Shown in pieces: positions 58,396-64,000 of a stretch of 64,000 nucleotides of DNA. The notes below the pieces were generated by a model. It ran no database searches and had not been told where the DNA came from. It saw only the letters and a program-made list of their open reading frames with translations. Position numbers and translations under genes: made by a program. Position 1 is the stretch's first letter. The number at the start of each line of letters is the position of its first letter. Source of the DNA: Pseudomonas sp. ADAK13 (GTDB lineage Bacteria; Pseudomonadota; Gammaproteobacteria; Pseudomonadales; Pseudomonadaceae); assembly GCF_012935715.1 (NCBI RefSeq), contig NZ_CP052860.1, forward strand, positions 4,588,001 to 4,652,000, written 5' to 3'.

Positions 58396-59427
58396 ATGAA
58401 AAAGCGCCATCGTCTGATGTTCCCCCTCGCAGCTGTCACCCTTGCCCTCGGTACCTGGGGCTATCACGCGGGGTGGCTGGCCTCCACGTTTTCCCCGTCA
58501 CCCACTGCGGCACAAATCGTCGATGAGATGGAAGCGGCGGCCGGTCGGGCCCATCCCGGATTCCGGCGCAACCATGCCAAGGGCTTGTGCATCACCGGCA
58601 GGTTTGAAAGCAGTGGTCAGGCGGTAGAGATCTCCAGCGCCCAGGTGTTACAGCGCGGCAGCGTACCGGTGCTCGGCCGGCTGTCTGCCGCCGGGGGCGA
58701 CCCGGCCCAGGCCGATGCCCATGGCATGATCCGCAGCATGGCCCTGAGCCTCACCGGCGCCGACGGCCAAACCTGGTACACCGCGATGAATTCGGTGCCG
58801 GTGTTCCCGGTCAACACGCCCGAAGGCCTCTACGAGCAGTTGCGGGCCTCGATGCCGGAGTACGGCGGCAGCGGCCCCGACCCGCAGAAGATGAACGCCT
58901 TCAAGCAGGCGCATCCGGAGATTCAACCGTTCGAAGCCTGGCTGGCAGACCATCCCGCATCGTCCGGTTTCGACAACACCGCGTTCTATAGCGTGAATGC
59001 GTTCCGCATGACCAACGCCCACGGTCAGGTGCGGTTTGTGCGCTGGAGCATGGTGCCCGAAACGGCCTACACACCGATGACCGCAGCCGAGGGCAGCGAC
59101 CCGGACTTCCTGGCGTTTGGTTTTGCCCATCGGGTCGCGCAGTCGCCGGCGCGCTGGCACCTGATGATCACCCTGGCGGAACCCGGCGACCCCACCACCG
59201 ACGCCACCCTGCGCTGGCCCGAAGAGCAGCGTCGGCAGATCGACGCCGGCGTGCTGGTGATCGACCGCCAACAACCGCAGATCGACGGCGCCTGCCGCGA
59301 TATCGACTTCAACCCGCTTGAATTGCCGGCAGGGATCGAACCCTCCGACGACCCTTTGCTGCTGGCCCGCGAGGCCGCGTATGCCGAGTCCCACAAGCGG
59401 CGGGTCGCGGAGCAAGCCGGGCACTGA
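58396..59427 (+). CDS. Exported catalase-related peroxidase (SrpA/KatA-like)
   Basis: 343 aa: signal peptide or anchor (RLMFPLAAVTLALGTWGYHA), then the reduced catalase fold: GFRRNHAKGLCITGRFE with the distal His, ALSLTGADGQTWYTAMN, VPVFPVNTPEGL, SVNAFRMTNAHGQVRFVRW, and AFGFAHRVAQSPARWHLMIT. Short catalase-like peroxidases of this kind are exported hemoproteins without the NADPH domain. 51 bp after the anti-sigma gene, so they are likely cotranscribed and the sigma/anti-sigma pair probably senses oxidative damage. Confidence 0.87.
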   Translation: MKKRHRLMFPLAAVTLALGTWGYHAGWLASTFSPSPTAAQIVDEMEAAAGRAHPGFRRNHAKGLCITGRFESSGQAVEISSAQVLQRGSVPVLGRLSAAGGDPAQADAHGMIRSMALSLTGADGQTWYTAMNSVPVFPVNTPEGLYEQLRASMPEYGGSGPDPQKMNAFKQAHPEIQPFEAWLADHPASSGFDNTAFYSVNAFRMTNAHGQVRFVRWSMVPETAYTPMTAAEGSDPDFLAFGFAHRVAQSPARWHLMITLAEPGDPTTDATLRWPEEQRRQIDAGVLVIDRQQPQIDGACRDIDFNPLELPAGIEPSDDPLLLAREAAYAESHKRRVAEQAGH

Positions 59428-59522
59428 GATTGGCTACCTGATCTTCCCCCGGATTGGCTATTTGTCCAACGCGCCCGGCTCACTACTCTAGACACCAATC
59501 CCCACTGCTCTGGAGTACCACC

Positions 59523-59960
59523 ATGCAAACTCGCACCGACTTCTACACCGCCTCCCCGGACGCCATGAAAGCCATGCTCGCCCTGGAAGCCGCCGTCGGC
59601 AAACTGTCCATCGAACTGCCGCTGCTGGAACTGGTGCGCCTGCGTGTGTCGCAGATCAACGGCTGCGCCTTCTGCCTCGACATGCACACCGCCGACGCCC
59701 GCAAGGGGGGTGAAACCGAGCGTCGCCTGTACACCGTCTCGGCCTGGCGTGAAACGCCGTTCTTCACCCCCCGCGAACGCGCCGCGCTGGCCTGGGCTGA
59801 AAGCCTGACCCTGATCAGCCACACCCACGCGCCGGATGAAGACTTCACCGAACTGGCCGCCCATTTCAGCGCCCAGGAGCAAGTCGACCTGAGCGTGGCG
59901 ATTGCCACCATCAACAGCTGGAACCGCCTGGCGGTGGGCTTTCGCAAGATGCCCAAGTAA
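59523..59960 (+). CDS. AhpD-like carboxymuconolactone decarboxylase-family protein
   Basis: 145 aa from MQTRTDFYTASPDAM with TGGAG upstream. Alkylhydroperoxidase core motif CAFCLDMHTADARK, i.e. Cys-x2-Cys plus His, in the order found in AhpD-type peroxidases; the second half (LSVAIATINSWNRLAVGF) is also typical. Likely disulfide-based peroxidase in the cytoplasm. 95 bp after the catalase-like gene, same direction, so possibly part of the same stress response. Confidence 0.88.
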   Translation: MQTRTDFYTASPDAMKAMLALEAAVGKLSIELPLLELVRLRVSQINGCAFCLDMHTADARKGGETERRLYTVSAWRETPFFTPRERAALAWAESLTLISHTHAPDEDFTELAAHFSAQEQVDLSVAIATINSWNRLAVGFRKMPK

Positions 59961-59981
59961 TCAAAAAACGAAGCAGATCCA

Positions 59982-60080
59982 GTGTGGGAGCTGTCGAGCC
60001 CCAGCGAGGCTGCGATGGGATCGCTGAGGTGTAGCAGGCAGACCGCGCTGCCTGCATCGCGGGCAAGCCCGGCTCCTGCA
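59982..60080. repeat. REPIN, partly decayed
   Basis: GTGTGGGAGCTGTCGAGCCC at the left and GCGGGCAAGCCCGGCTCCTG at the right, weaker pairing than the other copies. Placed between convergent genes (AhpD-like and TonB receptor). Confidence 0.7.
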
Positions 60081-60087
60081 AGCCGCT

Positions 60088-62277
60088 TTAGAAGTTAACT
60101 GTTGCACTCAAGCGCGCCGTCAACGGCGCGCCCTGGAACAGGTAGTCATCCCCCAGGTATTCGCCGGTATCGCGCCAGTAACGCTTGTCGAACAGGTTGT
60201 CGACGCTCAGGCGGAACACCGTTTCATAGCCATCGAGCCTGGTGGTGTAGCGGCTGCCGACATTGACGATGGCGTAGTCGCCCACTTCCACATCACCGGT
60301 GCGATTGGCGTACTTGCTGGCGCTGTATTGCACGCCGCCCAGCAACGCCAGGCCGTCGACCCAGGGCAGGGCGTAATCGGCATACACACTCGCCCGCAGC
60401 TTCGGCACGTTGATCGCCTGATGGCCTTCGTATTCCGGTGTACCGCTGCCCGTCACCCGCGCGCGAATTGCTGCGACGCTGGCGGCAATCTGCAAGCGTT
60501 GGGTGGCCCAGCCGTTGGCCGATAATTCCAGGCCGGTGTTCTTCTGTTCGCCTTGTTGCACGTAGGTGAACGTTCCTGCGTCGTCGGGCCTGGCGTATTG
60601 ATAGGCCTGGCGCGTCTGGAAGAGGGCGGCGGCGAAGCTGATGCGGCGCCAGTCGTATTTCACACCGGCTTCGATCTGGCGAGAGACGGTTGGAGCGAGG
60701 GTTTCGAAGGGGTTGCTGGCGAACCACGGAGCGGTGCCGCCCAGGGACAGGCCTTTGCTGTAGCTGGTATAGAGCGACAGGTTTTCGATCGGTTTATAGA
60801 TCAGCGCCGCCTGGGGCAGGAACACATACTGCTGGGTGTGGCGCGACTCATCACCATTGGCGTCGTAGGCGTGCTCATCAAGGCGAACTTCACGGCCGCC
60901 CAACACGGTTTGCCATTGTTCATTGAAACTGATGTTGTCGGTCAGGAACAGGCCGTATTGACGGCTGTCGAGGCGTCGGTGGCTGGGGTTGAGCGGGCCG
61001 TCGTAGGCTGGAAATTGCTCAGGATCATTGTCGATATTGCCCGTTCCCAGTACGGTGCCGTCGGGCAGTATGTTCCGGGCAACGTTAATCGGATCGCGCT
61101 GATCCACTACCCGGCGAAACGCACTGCTGCCGAACGTCAACTCATGCCCCCATCCACCGGTGTTGAACAACCCCGTCATCGCCGCCTGAATTTCATCATC
61201 GCGCCGAGTGTCATCTGGGCTGCGGAAGTCATAGATGTCGTAATTGCCTTCCGGGCTGAAGTAGTTCGGCACCGTGGCGCCGGCACAGCTCGTGGACCCA
61301 TAGCAGCCCCACGCAAACGAACTGTAATCATCAATCACCACCTTGCTGCGCGCCGCGCTCACGCTGCCTTTCCATTGGTCATTGAAGCGGTACTCAAACT
61401 TGCCATTGAGGTTCAGCGAATCGATCCCCACCTGGTTCGCGCCGCTCTGATGCCCCAGCAGTTTTTTCGGCGATGCGTTGTGCGGCACCTCGGTCCCGCC
61501 CAGTAACTGATAGCCCGGCACCGAGCGCTGCTGCTTGTTCTGATACTCCGCGTCCAGTTGCAAGACCGCGTCGGGGCTGATGTTCCAGTCGAACGCCAGG
61601 GACAGGAAATCCCGGTGGCCATTGGCATGTTCGACATAGGAATTGAGGTCTTCATGGGCCACGTTGGCGCGCAGGCCGAACTGCTGCTCGCTGCCAAACC
61701 AGCCACCCACGTCGGTGGCCAGGTAACCACTGCCACGGTCATCGGTGGACACCGTCACCGAGCGCACATCCTCCGGGCGCTTGGTCACGTAATTGATCAC
61801 GCCACTGGGCTCGGAAATCCCGCTTTGCAGACCCGACAATCCCTTGAGCAGCTCCACGCGCTGCTTGTTTTCCAGGGCAACGTTCTGCTCGCCGGTGATG
61901 GTGCGGCCGTTGATCTTGTAGCTGCTGGCGGCATTCAGCGAGAAGCCGCGCACCACGAAGTTTTCGTAGTAGCCGATGGGCGCGTAGCTGTCGCCCACCG
62001 AGGCGTCGTTGCGCAGCACTTCGCTGAGCAAGCGCGCCTGTTGATCCTTGATCAGCGACTCGTTGAACACCGCGATCGAGGCGGGCGTATCAAGCAGTGG
62101 CGCCTCGTTGAAACCGCCCACCGACGCGGTGTCGGTGTTATAGCCGGACTCATCCTGGCCCTGAACGTTCACTTCCGGTAGTTCAATGTCAGCCGCCTGG
62201 CTGCTACCGATACCTGCACTGAGCAGCAGGCCTAGGGCGAAACGTGAAGGGACAGCGGGGCGAGGACGCAAAACCAT
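60088..62277 (-). CDS. TonB-dependent siderophore receptor
   Basis: About 729 aa from MVLRPRPAVPSRFALGLLLS, signal peptide cleaved near SQA/ADI. TonB box-like LPEVNVQGQDE, plug with TPASIAVFNESLIKDQQARL, FVVRGFSLNAASSYKINGRT, VELLKGLSGLQSGISEPSGV and NYVTKRPE: the features of siderophore receptors of the FhuA/FpvA class; barrel ends in ARLSATVNF. The upstream frame (to 62313) is open, but 62277 gives a normal leader. A weak Fur-box-like sequence lies upstream. No biosynthetic genes here, so a xenosiderophore receptor is likely. Confidence 0.88.
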   Translation of the reverse strand: MVLRPRPAVPSRFALGLLLSAGIGSSQAADIELPEVNVQGQDESGYNTDTASVGGFNEAPLLDTPASIAVFNESLIKDQQARLLSEVLRNDASVGDSYAPIGYYENFVVRGFSLNAASSYKINGRTITGEQNVALENKQRVELLKGLSGLQSGISEPSGVINYVTKRPEDVRSVTVSTDDRGSGYLATDVGGWFGSEQQFGLRANVAHEDLNSYVEHANGHRDFLSLAFDWNISPDAVLQLDAEYQNKQQRSVPGYQLLGGTEVPHNASPKKLLGHQSGANQVGIDSLNLNGKFEYRFNDQWKGSVSAARSKVVIDDYSSFAWGCYGSTSCAGATVPNYFSPEGNYDIYDFRSPDDTRRDDEIQAAMTGLFNTGGWGHELTFGSSAFRRVVDQRDPINVARNILPDGTVLGTGNIDNDPEQFPAYDGPLNPSHRRLDSRQYGLFLTDNISFNEQWQTVLGGREVRLDEHAYDANGDESRHTQQYVFLPQAALIYKPIENLSLYTSYSKGLSLGGTAPWFASNPFETLAPTVSRQIEAGVKYDWRRISFAAALFQTRQAYQYARPDDAGTFTYVQQGEQKNTGLELSANGWATQRLQIAASVAAIRARVTGSGTPEYEGHQAINVPKLRASVYADYALPWVDGLALLGGVQYSASKYANRTGDVEVGDYAIVNVGSRYTTRLDGYETVFRLSVDNLFDKRYWRDTGEYLGDDYLFQGAPLTARLSATVNF

Positions 62278-62348
62278 GGGGGAAGGCCTGAGAGCGCAGA
62301 GCGGAGGGCGCATAAGCTAGGCATAACGGCGGCGTTTTACAAGTTTTC

Positions 62349-62367
62349 GAGAATGATTCGCTTTGAG
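62349..62367 (-). promoter_or_regulatory. Weak Fur-box-like site
   Basis: GAGAATGATTCGCTTTGAG matches the 19-bp Fur consensus at about 12 positions, mostly in the left half. It lies about 70 bp upstream of the receptor start. Suggestive only. Confidence 0.3.
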
Positions 62368-62467
62368 ACATCCCGTCTCAGCCCGCACACCGATCCTGCT
62401 GCCGCTCGACAGCGGTGCCTGGCACCTGCGATAGACAAGGCTTCTCTCACCGTTGAAGGAGATCGTC

Positions 62468-63247
62468 ATGAGTATCGCTGGAAAAGTTGCGCTGGTGACC
62501 GGCGCCGGGCAAGGCATCGGCCGGGCCATTGCCCTGCGCCTGGCACGGGACGGCGCCCACATCGCGTTGGTGGACATCAACAGCGCCAAGATCGAAGCGG
62601 TGGCGGCCGAGGTCGTGGCACTGGGGCGCAAGGCCTCGGTGTTTGTCGCCGATGTCTCGCAGCTGGAGCAAGTGGTCGCGGCGGTCGAACACGCCCACCA
62701 GGCCCTGGGCGGCTTCGACATCATCATCAACAACGCCGGCGTCGCGCAAATCGACGCGCTGCTGGACGTGACCCCGGAACAGGTCGACCGCACGCTGCGT
62801 ATCAATGTGCAGGGCACCCTCTGGGGCATCCAGGCCGCAGGCAAGAAATTCAAGGCCCTTAAGCAGAAGGGCAAGATCATCAACGCCTGCTCGATTGCCG
62901 GCCATGAAGGCTTCGCCTTGCTCGGGGTGTACTCGGCCACCAAGTTTGCCGTGCGCGCACTGACCCAGGCGGCAGCCAGGGAATTGGCCAGTGACGGGAT
63001 TACCGTCAACGCCTATTGCCCGGGCGTGGTGGGCACAGACATGTGGGTCGAGATCGACAAGCGCATGGCCGAGATTACCGGCGCCGAGGTGGGGGCGACG
63101 TACAAGAAGTATGTGGACGGGATTGCCTTGGGCCGGGCGGAAACGCCGGAGGATGTGGCGGGGTTGGTATCGTACCTGGCGGGGCCGGATTCGGATTACA
63201 TGACCGGGCAAGCGCCGTTGATTGATGGCGGGATTCTGTACCGCTGA
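62468..63247 (+). CDS. SDR-family acetoin(diacetyl) reductase / 2,3-butanediol dehydrogenase
   Basis: 259 aa from MSIAGKVALVTGAGQGIGRA, with AAGGAG upstream. NAD-binding TGAGQGIG, NNAG (88-91), and catalytic Ser142-Tyr155-Lys159 in the pattern S..YSATK. Segments such as TPEQVDRTLRINVQGTLWGI, AYCPGVVGTDMW and VDGIALGRAETPEDVAGLVS are typical of (S)-acetoin-forming diacetyl reductases (BudC type). Convergent with an AcoR-like sigma-54 activator at the right edge, so acetoin metabolism is a likely role. Confidence 0.86.
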   Translation: MSIAGKVALVTGAGQGIGRAIALRLARDGAHIALVDINSAKIEAVAAEVVALGRKASVFVADVSQLEQVVAAVEHAHQALGGFDIIINNAGVAQIDALLDVTPEQVDRTLRINVQGTLWGIQAAGKKFKALKQKGKIINACSIAGHEGFALLGVYSATKFAVRALTQAAARELASDGITVNAYCPGVVGTDMWVEIDKRMAEITGAEVGATYKKYVDGIALGRAETPEDVAGLVSYLAGPDSDYMTGQAPLIDGGILYR

Positions 63248-63250
63248 GCC

Positions 63251-63346
63251 AAATGTGGGAGCTGGCTTGCCTGCGATAGCGGTGCAACAGTCGCCAGATG
63301 TATTGACTGAAACACTGCAATCGCAGGCAAGCCAGCTCCTACATTT
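63251..63346. repeat. REPIN
   Basis: AAATGTGGGAGCTGGCTTGC at the left and GCAAGCCAGCTCCTACATTT at the right, with CCTGCGAT / ATCGCAGG continuing the stem. Between convergent genes; may serve as a shared 3' hairpin. Confidence 0.85.
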
Positions 63347-63358
63347 GAAGGTGTTGGG

Positions 63359-64000
63359 TCAGTGCTTCCCGGGCATATCGATCCCCAGCTGGTTAACCCG
63401 TCGATACAACGTCGCCCTGGAAATCCCCAGCGCCTGCGCCGCCGCCAGCGGCTTCCAGCGATGCCGAATCAGTGCATCCAGCACCCACTGCCGCTCCGGG
63501 CTGGCGCTTTCCGATGCTTCAGCCGCAACCGCCTCACCGCGAACCTCCACCGGCAAATCCGCCAACTGAACCGTCCCTCCGTCACACACCGCACACGCAT
63601 ACGCCAGCACATGCCGCAGCTGCCGCACATTCCCCGGCCAGGCGTAACCCAGCAGCAACTCCAGCGCCGCGGATGTGATCCCTACCGAAGTACCGCTGTG
63701 CCGCGCTTCCTGCGCCAGCAGCCGGTTGATCAACGCCAGCTTGTCCGTCCGCTCCCGCAATGGTGGTATGCAGAACCGCGCACAACCCAGTCGGAAATAC
63801 AGGTCCTCACGAAAACCTCCGGCACTCACCAGCGCCGCCAAATCCCGATGGCTGGCGCAGATCACCTGGATGTCCACCGCGCGGGTTTTTGCCCCGCCCA
63901 GCGGTGCCACTTCACCTTCCGCCATCACCCGCAGCAGGCGCGTCTGCAAGGCCAGGGGCATGTCGCCGATCTCGTCGAGAAACAACGTGCCGCCATCGGC
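63359..64000 (-). CDS. Sigma-54-dependent Fis-family activator (AcoR-like), 5' part outside window
   Basis: C-terminal 213 codons, open to the right edge. Visible parts of the AAA+ domain: Walker B FLDEIGDMPLALQTRLLRV, GGFREDLYFRLG, PLRERTDKLALINRLL and AWPGNVRQLRHVL; then a Fis-type HTH (AAAQALGISRATLYRRVNQL). Acidic linker near 165. The GAFTGA loop and sensor domain lie outside the window. Next to an acetoin reductase gene, so an acetoin-responsive AcoR-like activator is plausible but the sensor domain is not seen. Confidence 0.88.
   Translation of the reverse strand, partial: ADGGTLFLDEIGDMPLALQTRLLRVMAEGEVAPLGGAKTRAVDIQVICASHRDLAALVSAGGFREDLYFRLGCARFCIPPLRERTDKLALINRLLAQEARHSGTSVGITSAALELLLGYAWPGNVRQLRHVLAYACAVCDGGTVQLADLPVEVRGEAVAAEASESASPERQWVLDALIRHRWKPLAAAQALGISRATLYRRVNQLGIDMPGKH

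Overview
The window looks like chromosome of a fluorescent-group Pseudomonas. GC and GC3 are high, genes are packed with ATGA-type stop/start overlaps, REP/REPIN repeats of the GTGGGAGC...GCTCCCAC type lie between genes, and several clusters (Hxc-like type II secretion, sph-type sphingosine cluster, bufferin operon) are typical of pseudomonads. I see no tRNA, rRNA, CRISPR array, prophage or transposase. This is metabolic and surface/export accessory chromosome.

Layout. 1-4.7 kb: a TonB receptor and a flavin-dependent monooxygenase (NtaA/DszA type, cut by the left edge) form an operon divergent from a LacI-type regulator; a LacI-like operator lies between them. 5.2-15.1 kb: a complete 11-gene type II secretion operon (gspE-F-G-H-I-J-K-L-M-N/C-D) whose secretin carries a lipobox, as in the Pseudomonas Hxc systems. 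15.1-26.0 kb: a catabolic island of two divergent LysR-controlled operons. One has two RraA/HMG-aldolase-like proteins, an aminotransferase and an MFS carrier. The other has a class III CoA-transferase, an HMG-CoA-lyase-like protein, a VOC protein, a 2-hydroxyacid dehydrogenase and a DctA-like carrier with an altered substrate site. I infer use of branched C5/C6 hydroxy-dicarboxylates or the matching amino acid. 26.8-31.4 kb: a second-type BamA and a divergent two-component system. 31.9-35.7 kb: Tat-exported PhoD phosphatase with a TonB receptor. 36.0-38.9 kb: a 942-aa winged-helix/ATPase/TPR-like regulator.

39.2-43.8 kb holds the most unusual unit: a REPIN whose edge has expanded into an 18-bp minisatellite, then a bufferin-type RiPP metallophore operon with two different precursors (BufA1-like with 4 Cys, BufA2-like with 6 Cys after the signal peptides), DoxX, one MNIO maturase (BufB), its partner (BufC) and two exported alpha/beta-hydrolase-fold proteins, the last one truncated. 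43.9-46.9 kb: two MFS exporters and a MEKHLA/PAS protein. 47.7-50.9 kb: small hypotheticals, an arylamine N-acetyltransferase and a small outer-membrane barrel.

51.1-56.4 kb matches in content and order the P. aeruginosa sphD-sphC-sphB / sphA / sphR sphingosine-response cluster. 56.5-60.0 kb: ECF sigma factor, divergent anti-sigma factor, exported catalase-like peroxidase and an AhpD-like protein. 60.1-62.3 kb: a siderophore-type TonB receptor. 62.5-64.0 kb: an acetoin/diacetyl reductase and the C-terminal part of a sigma-54 activator (AcoR-like) cut by the right edge.

Two approx. 820-bp nested-palindrome elements (25971-26794 and 46893-47711) fill the gaps between convergent genes almost exactly; one supplies the stop codon of its upstream gene. 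All functional calls come from reading motifs and context by eye; no database search was run.
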